DNA of 64,000 nt from contig NZ_JAFIBY010000005.1 of the NCBI RefSeq assembly GCF_017832355.1, positions 62,001-126,000 of the forward strand. The letters are read 5' to 3'. Below are positions 1 through 9,086 of this stretch, piece after piece; positions within the stretch are counted from its first letter, which is position 1; each line of letters starts with the position of its first letter. Origin of the DNA: Serratia sp. PL17 (GTDB lineage: Bacteria; Pseudomonadota; Gammaproteobacteria; Enterobacterales; Enterobacteriaceae). Both the position numbers and the translations under genes were made by a program. The notes below the pieces were generated by a model. That model was given only the letters and a program-made list of their open reading frames with translations. It searched no databases and was not told the origin of the DNA.

Positions 1-2
1 AC

Positions 3-851
3 TACCTGGCTTACAGCGAAGAGGAACACCCGGTAGCGCTACAATTAGGCGGTAGCGATCCGGCTGCGTTAGCGCACTGTGCCAAACTGGCTGAGCAGCG
101 CGGTTATGACGAAATTAACCTCAATGTCGGTTGCCCATCCGATCGGGTACAGAATGGCATGTTCGGTGCCTGTCTGATGGGGCAGGCAACGCTGGTTGCC
201 GATTGCATCAAAGCGATGCGTGACGTGGTGTCGATTCCTGTGACGGTGAAAACCCGTATTGGCATTGACGATCAGGACAGCTATGCGTTTTTGTGTGATT
301 TTATCGGCACCGTTGCCGGGCGCGGCGAGTGCGACATGTTCACGATACATGCGCGCAAAGCCTGGCTGTCAGGCCTGAGCCCGAAAGAGAACCGCGAAGT
401 GCCACCGTTGGACTATCCACGTGTGTATCAGTTAAAACGTGATTTCCCCACGCTGACCCTGGCCATCAACGGTGGGGTGAAAACGTTGGAAGAAGCAAAA
501 CAACACCTGCTGCATTTGGATGGCGTAATGATGGGGCGCGAAGCCTATCAGAACCCGGGCATTCTGGCGCGCGTTGACAGTGAACTGTTTGGCCGTAAGA
601 CCGACGTTATGGACAGCATAGCGATTATCGAGTCGCTGTATCCGTACATCGAGCGCGAGCTAGCAAATGGTACCTATTTGGGCCACATCACCCGCCATAT
701 CCTTGGTTTGTTCCAAGGGGTCCCAGGTGCACGTCAGTGGCGCCGCCACCTGAGTGAAAATGCGCATAAGCCGGGGGCCGATGCGCGTGTGGTTGAACAG
801 GCGCTGAATTTAGTGCGCCTGCCGCGCACCGAGATAGCGGAAACGGTATAA
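3..851 (+). CDS. dusA: tRNA-dihydrouridine(20/20a) synthase DusA (5' end outside window)
   Basis: FMN-dependent enzyme that reduces uridines 20/20a in the tRNA D-loop. The reading frame is open from base 3, so the N-terminus lies upstream of the window. Readable motifs are [10 protein letters not shown], which carries the catalytic Cys of Dus enzymes, the TVKTRIGID strand, HARKAWLSG and [10 protein letters not shown] of the flavin-binding TIM barrel, and a C-terminal helical part ([14 protein letters not shown]). The DusA-type spacing and the LSPKENR stretch separate it from DusB, which is also in this window at 31.4 kb. It is followed by a terminator hairpin and then pspG, the same order as in E. 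coli. Confidence 0.96.
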   Translation, partial: YLAYSEEEHPVALQLGGSDPAALAHCAKLAEQRGYDEINLNVGCPSDRVQNGMFGACLMGQATLVADCIKAMRDVVSIPVTVKTRIGIDDQDSYAFLCDFIGTVAGRGECDMFTIHARKAWLSGLSPKENREVPPLDYPRVYQLKRDFPTLTLAINGGVKTLEEAKQHLLHLDGVMMGREAYQNPGILARVDSELFGRKTDVMDSIAIIESLYPYIERELANGTYLGHITRHILGLFQGVPGARQWRRHLSENAHKPGADARVVEQALNLVRLPRTEIAETV

Positions 852-881
852 AAATCTGACTAAAAATTAGTGTTTTTGACC

Positions 882-915
882 AGGCATGTTGCACGCTGCG
901 ACATGCCTTTTTTTT
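882..915 (+). terminator. Terminator of dusA
   Basis: Inverted repeat aggcatgt (882-889) / acatgcct (901-908) followed by a run of T. It lies directly after dusA and before the pspG promoter. Confidence 0.8.
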
Positions 916-945
916 AATTTCAATCACTTAGTTTTCTCACGTTTC

Positions 946-961
946 TGGCATGCTTTTTGTA
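946..961 (+). promoter_or_regulatory. Sigma-54 promoter of pspG
   Basis: TGGCATG-N4-TTGTA fits the -24/-12 consensus TGGCACG-N4-TTGCA with the invariant GG at 947-948. It lies 41 bp upstream of the pspG start. In enterobacteria pspG is transcribed by sigma-54 RNA polymerase with PspF, so the site fits the gene. PspF enhancer sites further upstream were not resolved. Confidence 0.8.
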
Positions 962-1001
962 ATACCTCAGCAGATACCTCGTTTTGCGAAGGAGCAAAAT
1001 C

Positions 1002-1220
1002 ATGTTGGAACTCTTCTTTCTTATCGGTTTTGTCGTCATGTTGATGGTGACCGGGATTTCGTTGTTGGGCGTGTTCGCCGCGTTGCTGGTTGCTGCGGCG
1101 TTTATGTTGATTGGTGGCCTGTTTGCGATGGTGATTAAACTGTTACCGTGGCTGATTTTGGCTGTTGTGGGCGTGTGGATATACCGTTCGATGCAGAAAC
1201 CACAAATCCGGCGTTACTGA
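1002..1220 (+). CDS. pspG: Envelope stress response protein PspG
   Basis: Small inner-membrane effector of the phage-shock response, which protects the proton-motive force during envelope damage. The product is 72 residues with two hydrophobic segments (about 3-28 and 30-63) and a short basic tail (MQKPQIRRY). The ATG at 1002 was chosen because AGGAG lies 6-10 bases upstream and the protein then begins MLELFFLIGF as in known PspG; an earlier in-frame start at 984 has no such support. It stands alone, away from the pspABCDE operon, behind its own sigma-54 promoter, as in E. coli. Confidence 0.93.
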   Translation: MLELFFLIGFVVMLMVTGISLLGVFAALLVAAAFMLIGGLFAMVIKLLPWLILAVVGVWIYRSMQKPQIRRY

Positions 1221-1480
1221 CTTTTTGTCGAATAATCAGTCGGTCACGCTGAAATATACGCAACAGACCTGCTCTGAATGTGGCAGCGGTCACAGGTTGG
1301 TGCTTTAAATGCTAACGTGCCGCATTAGCCATGTTTTTTGCGTTTCCGGGCTGTTAGGATGTTTGTCGATGCAGCGATGCGACCTATTTCATCACCGCAA
1401 GAGGCAGTAATACCAAATATGCGTGTTGCTCAAGCAACCCCTGTCTCTGGCGGACTCTGCTCTACCCCTACAAACGCAGT

Positions 1481-1514
1481 AATAGAAAGGGCTCCTTACG
1501 GAGCCCTTTCTATT
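1481..1514. terminator. Bidirectional terminator between pspG and qor
   Basis: A near-perfect 15-bp stem (1481-1495 with 1500-1514, core AAAGGGCTCC/GGAGCCCTTT) separates convergent pspG and qor. It sits 26 bp after the qor stop codon and could end both transcripts. The remaining 1221-1480 shows no gene or clear signal. Confidence 0.75.
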
Positions 1515-1539
1515 GGTCATAACGGCACATTGGACGATC

Positions 1540-2529
1540 TCAGCGCCCGGGAATCAGCAGGCTTGAACCGCTGGTGCTGCGGCTTTCCAACACCTGATGC
1601 GCGCGCTGTGCGTCGGCTAACGCAAACTTCTGCTCTTCCTTCACGTCGACCTTGATGGCTCCGCTGCCGATCAGTGAAAACAGTTCATTACTGGCAAACT
1701 GCAGTTCAGCACGGTTGGTAATGTAGCCGTTTAGGGAAGGGCGGGTGACATACAGCGAGCCTTTTTGGTTCAGCAGCGCCAAATCGACACCGGTAACCGG
1801 GCCGGAGGCATTGCCGAAGCTGACCATCAACCCGCGTCGCTTCAGACTATTGAGTGAGGTCTGCCAGGTACTTTGCCCAACGGAGTCATACACCACGCCG
1901 ACTTTTTCGCCCTGTGTCAGCTCAGCCACGCGCGCGGCGATGTCTTCCTTATGGTAATTGATGGTTGCCCAAGCGCCGGCGTGTTTCGCCAATTCTGCTT
2001 TTTCATCGGAACCTACGCTGCCAATCAATTTTGCTCCAAGCGCTTTGGCCCATTGGCAGGCAATCAGCCCAACACCGCCAGCGGCGGCATGGAACAGGAA
2101 TATTTCCCCTGGCTGAACTTCATGAGTTTGACGCAAGAGATAGTGTACCGTCAGCCCTTTAAGGAAAGCGGCTGCGCCCTGCTCAAAGCTCAAGTTGTGC
2201 GGCAATATCGCCACTTTTTCAGCCGCAACGTTGTGGACTTCGCTGTAGGCACCGAGTGACGATTGGGCGTAAACCACCCGGTCGCCGGGCTTCAGTGCGG
2301 TGACACCCGCACCGACCTTAGTGACGACGCCGGCGGCTTCGGTGCCCAATCCGCTGGGCAGGGTGGCTGGCGGGTACAACCCGCTGCGCACGTAAGTGTC
2401 GATATAGTTGATGCCGATCGCTTTGTTCTCGATTTGCACCTCGCCGGCAGTTGGATCTACGGGTGTAAAATCAACGTATTGCAACACTTCCGGGCCGCCG
2501 GTGGCGGAGAATTGAATGCGCTTTGCCAT
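1540..2529 (-). CDS. qor: Quinone oxidoreductase, NADPH-dependent (zeta-crystallin-like MDR)
   Basis: Zinc-independent medium-chain dehydrogenase/reductase that reduces quinones with NADPH by one electron; cytosolic. Length 329, close to E. coli QorA. The N-terminal GroES-like half contains NYIDTYVRSGLYP and GLGTEAAGVV. The Rossmann half has the NADPH loop HAAAGGVGLIACQWAKALGAKLIG (about residues 148-171). The cysteines that bind zinc in alcohol dehydrogenases are missing, as expected for this branch. It is divergent from dnaB, the arrangement found in E. coli. Confidence 0.94.
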   Translation of the reverse strand: MAKRIQFSATGGPEVLQYVDFTPVDPTAGEVQIENKAIGINYIDTYVRSGLYPPATLPSGLGTEAAGVVTKVGAGVTALKPGDRVVYAQSSLGAYSEVHNVAAEKVAILPHNLSFEQGAAAFLKGLTVHYLLRQTHEVQPGEIFLFHAAAGGVGLIACQWAKALGAKLIGSVGSDEKAELAKHAGAWATINYHKEDIAARVAELTQGEKVGVVYDSVGQSTWQTSLNSLKRRGLMVSFGNASGPVTGVDLALLNQKGSLYVTRPSLNGYITNRAELQFASNELFSLIGSGAIKVDVKEEQKFALADAQRAHQVLESRSTSGSSLLIPGR

Positions 2530-2709
2530 TTCATTACCTCGTGTGGGTGTCTAATTTCACCCTACGCGTTTTAGTATCGGTGATCCAGTTTGCCCTTGCG
2601 CAGATTGATACCTTTTTTGCATCGGTTATGCCGCAGGAATCACAGATAAAAATCACGTATACTCTCGCGTCAGGATTCTCCATTCGCAACCGGATAAAGA
2701 ATACGCTTC

Positions 2710-4134
2710 ATGGCAGGAAAAAAACCAACCAACAAAACAAACGCGGACGAGGCCAGAGATCGTCCACGAGATCGTCAGATGGAAGGGCTGAAGATGCCGC
2801 CACATTCGCTGGAGGCGGAACAGTCCGTGTTGGGCGGTTTGATGCTGGATAACGAACGTTGGGACAACGTGGCAGAACGTGTTGTTGCCAACGACTTCTT
2901 CAGTCGCCCGCACCGTCTGATCTTTACCGAGATGCAGCGCCTGCTGGAAATGAGCCGGCCGATCGATTTGATCACGCTGTCCGAATCGCTGGAACAGCGG
3001 GGCGAGCTGGATTCTGTCGGTGGCTTCGCCTATTTGGCCGAGTTATCGAAAAATACCCCGAGTGCTGCCAACATTGGCGCTTATGCCGATATCGTACGTG
3101 AACGTGCGGTAGTGCGTGAGATGATCTCGGTGGCGAATGAGATCGCCGACGCCGGTTATGATCCGCAAGGGCGCAGCAGTGAAGACCTGCTCGATCTGGC
3201 TGAATCACGCGTATTCCAAATTGCGGAAAACCGTGCCAGCAAAGATGAAGGCCCGAAAGGTATCGAACGCATCCTGGAGGACACCGTTGCGCGCATCGAG
3301 CAGTTGTATCAGCAGCCGCATGATGGCGTTACCGGTGTGGACACCGGCTATCAGGATCTCAACAAGAAAACCGCCGGTTTGCAAAAGTCGGATCTGATCA
3401 TCGTTGCCGCCCGTCCTTCGATGGGTAAAACCACTTTCGCCATGAACTTGTGCGAACACGCTGCGATGACGCAGGAAAAACCGGTGCTGATCTTCAGTCT
3501 CGAGATGCCAGGCAACCAGATCATGATGCGTATGCTGGCGTCACTGTCACGCGTTGACCAAACGCGTATCCGTACCGGTCAGCTTGATGACGAGGATTGG
3601 GCGCGTATTTCCAGCACTATGGGTATCCTGCTGGAGAAGCGCAATATGTACATTGATGACTCCTCCGGTTTGACGCCAACCGAAGTGCGTTCGCGCGCGC
3701 GCCGTATTTTCCGTGAGCATGACGGCCTTAGCCTGATCATGATCGACTACCTTCAGCTGATGCGCGTGCCGGCCCTGTCCGATAACCGTACGCTGGAGAT
3801 CGCCGAAATTTCCCGCTCGTTGAAGGCATTGGCGAAAGAGCTGCAAGTACCGGTGGTGGCGCTGTCGCAGCTGAACCGAAGCCTGGAGCAGCGTGCCGAC
3901 AAGCGTCCGGTCAACTCAGACCTGCGTGAGTCTGGTTCCATCGAGCAGGATGCCGACCTGATTATGTTCATCTACCGTGATGAGGTTTATCACGAGAACA
4001 GCGATCTGAAAGGGATTGCTGAAATTATTCTGGGTAAGCAGCGTAACGGCCCTATCGGTACCGTGCGCCTTACCTTTAACGGCCAGTGGTCGCGTTTCGA
4101 TAACTACGCGGGGCCACAATATGATGACGAATAA
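2710..4134 (+). CDS. dnaB: Replicative DNA helicase DnaB
   Basis: Hexameric 5'-3' helicase that unwinds DNA at the replication fork and binds primase DnaG and loader DnaC. Length 474, near the E. coli 471, with no intein. The N-terminal domain (about 30-130, starting PPHSLEAEQSVLGG) is followed by a linker helix and a RecA-like ATPase. Walker A is ARPSMGKTTF (about 231-240), Walker B is LIMIDYLQLM, and the arginine-finger/DNA-loop region includes SQLNRSLEQRADKRP and DLRESGSIEQDADLI. It lies 17 bp before alr, so the two may be co-transcribed. Confidence 0.98.
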   Translation: MAGKKPTNKTNADEARDRPRDRQMEGLKMPPHSLEAEQSVLGGLMLDNERWDNVAERVVANDFFSRPHRLIFTEMQRLLEMSRPIDLITLSESLEQRGELDSVGGFAYLAELSKNTPSAANIGAYADIVRERAVVREMISVANEIADAGYDPQGRSSEDLLDLAESRVFQIAENRASKDEGPKGIERILEDTVARIEQLYQQPHDGVTGVDTGYQDLNKKTAGLQKSDLIIVAARPSMGKTTFAMNLCEHAAMTQEKPVLIFSLEMPGNQIMMRMLASLSRVDQTRIRTGQLDDEDWARISSTMGILLEKRNMYIDDSSGLTPTEVRSRARRIFREHDGLSLIMIDYLQLMRVPALSDNRTLEIAEISRSLKALAKELQVPVVALSQLNRSLEQRADKRPVNSDLRESGSIEQDADLIMFIYRDEVYHENSDLKGIAEIILGKQRNGPIGTVRLTFNGQWSRFDNYAGPQYDDE

Positions 4135-4151
4135 TCAGCTAAGGAACTGAA

Positions 4152-5231
4152 ATGAAAGCGGCAACCGCTGTAATCGACCGCCGCGCTCTGCGACATAATC
4201 TGCAACAGGTGCGCCGTCAGGCGCCGCAAAGTCGCCTGATTGCCGTTGTGAAAGCAAACGCTTATGGACATGGCCTGCTGGAAACAGCGCACACCCTGCA
4301 AGATGCCGACTGCTACGGCGTGGCGCGCATTGGCGAAGCGCTAATGTTGCGCTCCGGTGGCATCGTCAAGCCAATCTTGATGCTGGAAGGCTTCTTCTCC
4401 GCCGAAGATTTGCCCGTTTTGGTAGCCAACAACATCGAAACCGCAGTGCACAGTATCGAGCAGCTTGAAGCGCTGGAGCAGGCCACGTTATCACGTCCGG
4501 TGCCCGTGTGGATGAAGCTGGACACCGGCATGCATCGCCTGGGCGTACGCCCGGAGCAGGCTGAGGCCTTCTATCAACGTTTGAGTGCCTGCCGCAACGT
4601 CGTGCAGCCAGTCAATATCATGAGCCACTTCAGCCGTGCCGATGAACCCGAATCCGACACGACGCTCAAGCAAATGCAGTGTTTTGAGAACTTTGCCCGT
4701 GGCAAACCGGGGCAGCGTTCGATTGCGGCTTCCGGTGGCACGCTGCTGTGGCCGGACGCGCACAACGAATGGGTCCGTCCGGGGATCATTCTTTACGGCG
4801 TTTCGCCGATGGACGGTTCCAATGGCTGTCAGTTTGATCTGCAGCCGGCCATGACGCTCAAATCTAACCTGATTGCCGTGCGCGAGCACAAGGCCGGTGA
4901 GTCTGTCGGCTACGGTGGCACCTGGGTGAGTGAAGGCGATACCCGTTTGGGCGTGGTCGCGATGGGCTATGGTGACGGTTATCCGCGCAGCGCACCTTCC
5001 GGCACTCCCGTGTGGCTTAATGGCCGTGAAGTGCCAATCGTGGGCCGTGTGTCGATGGACATGATGTCGGTGGACCTGGGCCCTGATGCGACAGATAAGG
5101 TGGGCGATGAAGTGGTGCTGTGGGGTCACGCGTTGCCGGTTGAACGCATTGCGGCCTGCACCGGCATCAGCGCTTACGAGCTGATCACCAAGCTGACGCA
5201 GCGCGTGGCGATGGAATATATCGGAGAATAG
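4152..5231 (+). CDS. alr: Alanine racemase, biosynthetic
   Basis: PLP enzyme that interconverts L- and D-alanine, supplying D-Ala for peptidoglycan. 359 residues. The PLP-lysine motif [11 protein letters not shown] is at about residues 30-40, and the second catalytic residue, a Tyr, is in the VGYGGTWVS / [12 protein letters not shown] region. [12 protein letters not shown] is also typical. AAGGAA lies just upstream of the ATG. A gene adjacent to dnaB is Alr rather than the catabolic DadX in enterobacteria. Confidence 0.97.
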   Translation: MKAATAVIDRRALRHNLQQVRRQAPQSRLIAVVKANAYGHGLLETAHTLQDADCYGVARIGEALMLRSGGIVKPILMLEGFFSAEDLPVLVANNIETAVHSIEQLEALEQATLSRPVPVWMKLDTGMHRLGVRPEQAEAFYQRLSACRNVVQPVNIMSHFSRADEPESDTTLKQMQCFENFARGKPGQRSIAASGGTLLWPDAHNEWVRPGIILYGVSPMDGSNGCQFDLQPAMTLKSNLIAVREHKAGESVGYGGTWVSEGDTRLGVVAMGYGDGYPRSAPSGTPVWLNGREVPIVGRVSMDMMSVDLGPDATDKVGDEVVLWGHALPVERIAACTGISAYELITKLTQRVAMEYIGE

Positions 5232-5240
5232 CCTCCCGAG

Positions 5241-5266
5241 GGGGCCAGCGACAATGTGCTGGCCCC
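5241..5266. terminator. Hairpin between convergent alr and pheC-like gene
   Basis: GGGGCCAGC (5241-5249) and GCTGGCCCC (5258-5266) form a 9-bp GC-rich stem between two convergent genes. It is not followed by a clear T-run on either strand, so termination is inferred from position and stem strength. Confidence 0.45.
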
Positions 5267-5279
5267 GATCACTTGCGCG

Positions 5280-6047
5280 TTACTTCTTTACCGCCAACCA
5301 CTGATCGATAATGCTCTGATACTCACCGGTCGCTTTGGCCAGGTGCAGCCACTGGTCCACATACAGTTTCCAACTCAAATCATCACGCGGCAGCATGTAG
5401 GCCTTCTCGCCGTACTGCATCGGTTTGTTCGGATTTACCGCACATAGCTTCGGATACCGCTTTTGCTGATATAACGCTTCGGAAGCGTCAGTGATCATCA
5501 CATCGGCTTTCTTGTCGACTAACTGCTGGAAAATGCCCACGTTATCATGGGTCAATGTCAGCTTGGCCTTGGGCAGATAGGCGTGCACGAAGGCTTCGTT
5601 GGTACCGCCAGCCGGTTCCAGCAGGCGTACTGACGGCTTGTTGATCTGGTCGATGGTGCGGTATTTTTTCACGTCGGTGCAGCGCACCAACGGGATCTTG
5701 CCGTCGGTATCGAGCTTATCGGCAAAGAACACCTGCCTCTGTCGCTGCAGCGTGACAGAGATCCCGCCCATAGCGATATCGCATTTACCGGCGACAAAAT
5801 CAGGCGTCAGGGTTTTCCAACTGGTTTTCACCCATTTCACTTTGGCTCCCAGGCTCTTGGCCAGCGATTCCGCCATGGTGATATCAATACCTTCATAGCT
5901 GCCGTCTTCTTTCAGGAAGGTATAGGGTTTGTAATCGCCGGTCGTGCACACTTCCAGCGTGCCCTGCTGAATGACTTTATCCAGGTGTGATTGGGCGCTG
6001 GCGCTCCCGGCGGCAACCAGCAGTGCGAGAGGGAATAGCTTTTTCAT
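5280..6047 (-). CDS. pheC: Periplasmic cyclohexadienyl dehydratase (PheC-like, solute-binding-protein fold)
   Basis: 255 residues with a signal peptide (MKKLFPLALL..., likely cut after SASA at 18). It is most like Pseudomonas PheC, a periplasmic enzyme built on an amino-acid-binding-protein fold that converts prephenate to phenylpyruvate and arogenate to phenylalanine. Shared stretches recalled from that family are TTGDYKP (35-41), GISVTLQRQRQ (95-105), GGTNEAF (147-153), DNVGIFQQ (168-175), TDASEA (186-191) and YVDQWLHLA. Glu190 sits where PheC has its conserved Glu in TDA-x-EA, in place of the Asp that amino-acid-binding proteins use. No ABC permease or ATPase gene is nearby, which favours an enzyme over a transporter subunit. 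It is divergent from an Lrp-type gene, with tyrB beyond. A plain amino-acid-binding protein remains the alternative. Confidence 0.8.
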   Translation of the reverse strand: MKKLFPLALLVAAGSASAQSHLDKVIQQGTLEVCTTGDYKPYTFLKEDGSYEGIDITMAESLAKSLGAKVKWVKTSWKTLTPDFVAGKCDIAMGGISVTLQRQRQVFFADKLDTDGKIPLVRCTDVKKYRTIDQINKPSVRLLEPAGGTNEAFVHAYLPKAKLTLTHDNVGIFQQLVDKKADVMITDASEALYQQKRYPKLCAVNPNKPMQYGEKAYMLPRDDLSWKLYVDQWLHLAKATGEYQSIIDQWLAVKK

Positions 6048-6261
6048 CGGCGTCCTTTTTATACATTCGTGGTTTTATGCGCAATTTAGCCGTTAATTGT
6101 TGCTGACTTGCGCGAGTTACCCACTTTTTATGCCATGAGTTGGTGGAAACGTTCGGCATTGCTGCTGTGCGCTTCACAACCTCGGCGGGGGGAGGGTATC
6201 CACAGTCAAAAAACTGATAGGCTGTAACGTCAACATTTATTAACACAGTTTACAGGTGGCT

Positions 6262-6729
6262 ATGTACAACATTGACGATTTTGATATGAAAATCCTGACG
6301 CTGTTACAGACCAATGGCCGTCTGACCAATCAGGAACTGAGCGAATTGGTTGGGCTGTCTGCTTCCCAGTGCTCACGGCGGCGCATCAGCCTGGAGCAGG
6401 CACAGCTGATCCGCGGTTATCACGCGCGTTTGGCGCCAGAGGCCGTCGGGCTGGGGCTTGTAGGGCTGATTGAAGTAAGTCTGACTCAGCACGGGCAGGA
6501 GCAAATTGACAGTTTCCACCAGATGCTGGAAGAAGTGGACGCCATTCTTGACGCCTATAAAACCACAGGCGACGCTGACTACCTGCTGAAAGTGGCCGTG
6601 GCGGATCTGCCGGCGCTGGACGATTTCATCAGCCAGACGCTGTCGCGGCATAAAAGTGTGGCGCATATCAAAACGGCGGTCGTGCTCAACCGTATCAAGG
6701 AAAACGGTTTGTTGCCCGTTGCGAGATAA
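6262..6729 (+). CDS. Lrp/AsnC-family transcriptional regulator
   Basis: 155 residues: an N-terminal winged HTH (about 5-55, DMKILTLLQTNGRLTNQELSE then SASQCSRRRISLE) and a C-terminal RAM effector domain (about 65-145) with the GDADYLLKV motif that binds amino acids. The ATG at 6262 gives the usual family N-terminus; a GTG at 6256 is an alternative. It lies between a divergent pheC-like gene (214-bp shared region) and tyrB, 83 bp downstream, so it probably senses an aromatic amino acid and controls one or both; this is inference. An inverted repeat CTGTAAC (6222-6228) / GTTTACAG (6248-6255) just before the start could be its operator. Confidence 0.9.
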   Translation: MYNIDDFDMKILTLLQTNGRLTNQELSELVGLSASQCSRRRISLEQAQLIRGYHARLAPEAVGLGLVGLIEVSLTQHGQEQIDSFHQMLEEVDAILDAYKTTGDADYLLKVAVADLPALDDFISQTLSRHKSVAHIKTAVVLNRIKENGLLPVAR

Positions 6730-6812
6730 AGCTCAGACCGAATGCCGTTTTCCGTCTATATTAGAGCCTAATGCTGTGCCCCCAAACCCTAATAATCCAG
6801 GAGAACAACCCC

Positions 6813-8006
6813 GTGTTTCAGAACGTTGATGCCTATGCAGGTGACCCGATCCTGTCGCTGATGGAAAAATTCAAAAAAGATCCCCGTTCGCACAAGGTTA
6901 ACCTGAGTATCGGCCTTTACTATGACGAGCAGGGCATTATCCCGCAGATGAAAGCAGTTGCCGCAGCGGAAACGCAGTTGAACGCGGTGGATCAGGGGGC
7001 GTCGGTCTATCTGCCGATGGAAGGCCTGCACCCTTATCGTACTGCGGTTCAACACCTGCTGTTTGGTGCTGAGCACCCGATGTTGCAGCAGGGACGCGTT
7101 GCCACCATTCAGACCGTTGGCGGTTCTGGTGCGCTGAAGGTCGGTGCCGACTTCCTGAAAAGCTACTTTCCGGATTCGCAGGTATGGGTCAGCGATCCGA
7201 CCTGGGAAAACCACATTGCCATCTTTGGCGGTGCCGGTTTCAAGGTGAACACCTACCCGTACTTTGACAACGAAAGCCTGGGTGTGAAATTTGACGCAAT
7301 GCTCAGCGCGTTGAAACAACTGCCAAAACACAGCATTGCCCTGTTGCACCCATGCTGCCATAACCCGACGGGCTCTGATCTGACAAACGCCCAGTGGGAT
7401 GACGTGGTTAAGGTGATCGCCGAACGTGAATTGATCCCGTTCCTCGATATCGCCTACCAGGGCTTTGGCGGCGGGATTACCGAAGACGCTTATGCCATTC
7501 GCACCCTTGCTGCCGCGGGCTTGCCGTGCCTGGTGAGCAATTCGTTCTCGAAAATTTTCTCGCTGTACGGTGAACGTGTCGGCGGCCTGTCAGTGGTCTG
7601 CGAAAGCGAAGAAGCTGCCGGGCGCGTGCTGGGTCAGTTGAAAGCGACGGTTCGCCGCAACTACTCCAGCCCACCGAACTTCGGTGCGCAGGTGGTGGCA
7701 AAGGTGCTGAACGATACGCAACTGAAAGCCCAGTGGCTGGCAGAAGTCGAGACTATGCGTAACCGTATCCTTGAGATGCGCAAAACGCTGGTGGAAGCGC
7801 TGAAAGTTGCTCTACCGCAGCGTAACTTCGATTACCTGCTGGAACAGCGCGGTATGTTCAGCTACACCGGGTTCAGCGCGGCACAGGTTGATCGCCTGCG
7901 TGAAGAGTTTGGTGTGTATCTGATCCACAGCGGCCGTGTTTGTATGGCTGGCTTGAACCATAACAACGTGCATCAGGTGGCCGAGGCGTTTGCCGCGGTG
8001 CAGTGA
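6813..8006 (+). CDS. tyrB: Aromatic-amino-acid aminotransferase TyrB
   Basis: PLP-dependent transaminase for the last step of tyrosine and phenylalanine synthesis; also acts on leucine and aspartate. A GTG start at 6813 gives 397 residues, exactly the E. coli length, beginning [17 protein letters not shown] lies about 10 bases upstream, and an in-frame ATG at 6771 lacks this support. The PLP-Lys motif is [17 protein letters not shown], the substrate-region motif is HPCCHNPTG, and the C-terminal arginine is in [11 protein letters not shown]. In E. coli tyrB directly follows alr. Here the pheC-like gene and the Lrp-type regulator are inserted between them. No clear TyrR box was found upstream. 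Confidence 0.96.
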   Translation: MFQNVDAYAGDPILSLMEKFKKDPRSHKVNLSIGLYYDEQGIIPQMKAVAAAETQLNAVDQGASVYLPMEGLHPYRTAVQHLLFGAEHPMLQQGRVATIQTVGGSGALKVGADFLKSYFPDSQVWVSDPTWENHIAIFGGAGFKVNTYPYFDNESLGVKFDAMLSALKQLPKHSIALLHPCCHNPTGSDLTNAQWDDVVKVIAERELIPFLDIAYQGFGGGITEDAYAIRTLAAAGLPCLVSNSFSKIFSLYGERVGGLSVVCESEEAAGRVLGQLKATVRRNYSSPPNFGAQVVAKVLNDTQLKAQWLAEVETMRNRILEMRKTLVEALKVALPQRNFDYLLEQRGMFSYTGFSAAQVDRLREEFGVYLIHSGRVCMAGLNHNNVHQVAEAFAAVQ

Positions 8007-8042
8007 TTGCTGTTAGGGTGAACTGACGTTCATCGTCATGCG

Positions 8043-8075
8043 AAGGGAGCGATAGCGATATCGCTCCCTTTTTTG
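8043..8075 (+). terminator. Terminator of tyrB
   Basis: The stem AAGGGAGCGAT/ATCGCTCCCTT (8043-8070) is followed by TTTT. It begins 37 bp after the tyrB stop. Confidence 0.85.
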
Positions 8076-8142
8076 TTGTCGGTTTGTCGCCGGAGTTGCC
8101 GCAAACTGGAGAGAGAATATACTGATTGAGGGGCGCTCACTT

Positions 8143-8559
8143 ATGTGGCATCAGCAAACGCTAATCCTCAGCGCAAAAGCGCGTGGTTTTCATCTGGTTA
8201 CTGAAGAAATTACCGACCAGCTAACCCACTTACACCGCCTGCAAACTGGCCTGCTGCATCTGTTGTTGCAGCATACCTCGGCTTCGCTGACGCTGAACGA
8301 GAACTGTGATCCTACGGTGCGAGCCGATATGGAGCAGCATTTCCTGCGTCAGGTGCCAGAGAACGCACCCTACCAACATGACTATGAAGGGCCGGACGAT
8401 ATGCCGGCGCACATCAAATCCTCTCTGTTGGGCACGTCCTTGACGCTGCCTGTCGGTCACGGGCGACTGATGCTGGGCACATGGCAAGGAATTTGGCTGG
8501 GGGAGCACCGCATCCACGGCGGTTCACGCCGGGTTGTGGCCACTTTACAGGGGGAATAA
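8143..8559 (+). CDS. yjbQ: YjbQ family protein (UPF0047; secondary thiamine-phosphate synthase-like)
   Basis: 138 residues, the full length of the UPF0047/YjbQ family. Conserved motifs are [18 protein letters not shown] (about 42-59, the signature HTSA...NEN with putative metal-binding His), [19 protein letters not shown] (about 79-97) and [13 protein letters not shown]. Weak thiamin-phosphate synthase activity has been reported for E. coli YjbQ, but the physiological role is unknown. yjbR begins 5 bp downstream, so the two are co-transcribed as in E. coli. Confidence 0.92.
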   Translation: MWHQQTLILSAKARGFHLVTEEITDQLTHLHRLQTGLLHLLLQHTSASLTLNENCDPTVRADMEQHFLRQVPENAPYQHDYEGPDDMPAHIKSSLLGTSLTLPVGHGRLMLGTWQGIWLGEHRIHGGSRRVVATLQGE

Positions 8560-8563
8560 CCCA

Positions 8564-8917
8564 ATGAATAACACAGCACTGCTGGAATACTGCATGGCGA
8601 AGCCGGGCGCGGAACAGAGCGACCAGAACCAGTGGCAGGCAAGTCAGATCAAGGTTGGTGACGTGATGTTTGCCATGGTGTGCGAGGTGCAGGGGCGGCC
8701 GGCACTGGCGGTAAAGTCCAGCCCGGAGCTGGCGGAAAGCCTGCGGGAACACCATCCAGAGATCGTGGCCTGCGAGCGGTTGAATAAGGCCCATTGGAAT
8801 ACCGTGTTTCTCGACGGCAACCTGCCGAACTCTCAGTTCTATAGCTTGATCGACAGCTCGTATCAGTTGGTGTTGCAGGGATTACCTGAGCACGTACGCC
8901 AAGAACTGCGCGCTTGA
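8564..8917 (+). CDS. yjbR: YjbR / MmcQ family protein
   Basis: 117 residues. The ATG at 8564 gives MNNTALLEYCMAKPGAEQS, the normal start of YjbR; a longer frame from 8534 would overlap yjbQ. YjbR is a double-wing CyaY-like fold thought to bind DNA. The conserved part includes VKSSPELAESLREHHPEIV and LNKAHWNTVFLDG. Spacing to yjbQ is 4 bp, consistent with one transcript. Function is not established. Confidence 0.92.
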   Translation: MNNTALLEYCMAKPGAEQSDQNQWQASQIKVGDVMFAMVCEVQGRPALAVKSSPELAESLREHHPEIVACERLNKAHWNTVFLDGNLPNSQFYSLIDSSYQLVLQGLPEHVRQELRA

Positions 8918-9004
8918 ATCTTAAGGGGCAGGTACAGACCTGCCTTTTACGATCTTCACCCTTCCTTCAGTTAATCTTCCAAATTGTGAAGTCAGCTTGA
9001 TTAT

Positions 9005-9021
9005 GGGAACGTTCCCTTTTT
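9005..9021. repeat. Palindrome GGGAACGTTCCC upstream of maa
   Basis: A perfect 12-bp palindrome followed by TTTTT lies about 65 bp before maa and about 90 bp after yjbR. It could be a weak terminator of yjbQR or an operator for maa. The sequence does not decide which. Confidence 0.4.
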
Positions 9022-9086
9022 AATGTTTGATTGAAACGACTAGGCTTCATTAATCAATAAGCCGTAAGACGAAAGGATGTCATGAC

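Noticed and set aside
1338-1655. 105-codon plus-strand frame
   Set aside because: Crosses the bidirectional terminator and the end of qor; no ribosome site or family.
4491-5129. 212-codon minus-strand frame
   Set aside because: Antisense to alr; the His/Arg-rich product is a mirror of GC-rich coding sequence.
5280-6047. ABC-transporter amino-acid binding protein
   Set aside because: The fold is the same, but no permease or ATPase gene adjoins it, and the TDA-x-EA Glu and other stretches match PheC; kept only as an alternative.
6730-6812. TyrR box before tyrB
   Set aside because: Searched for TGTAAA-N6-TTTACA on both strands and found no acceptable match here; the inverted repeat at 6222-6255 has the wrong spacing for TyrR.
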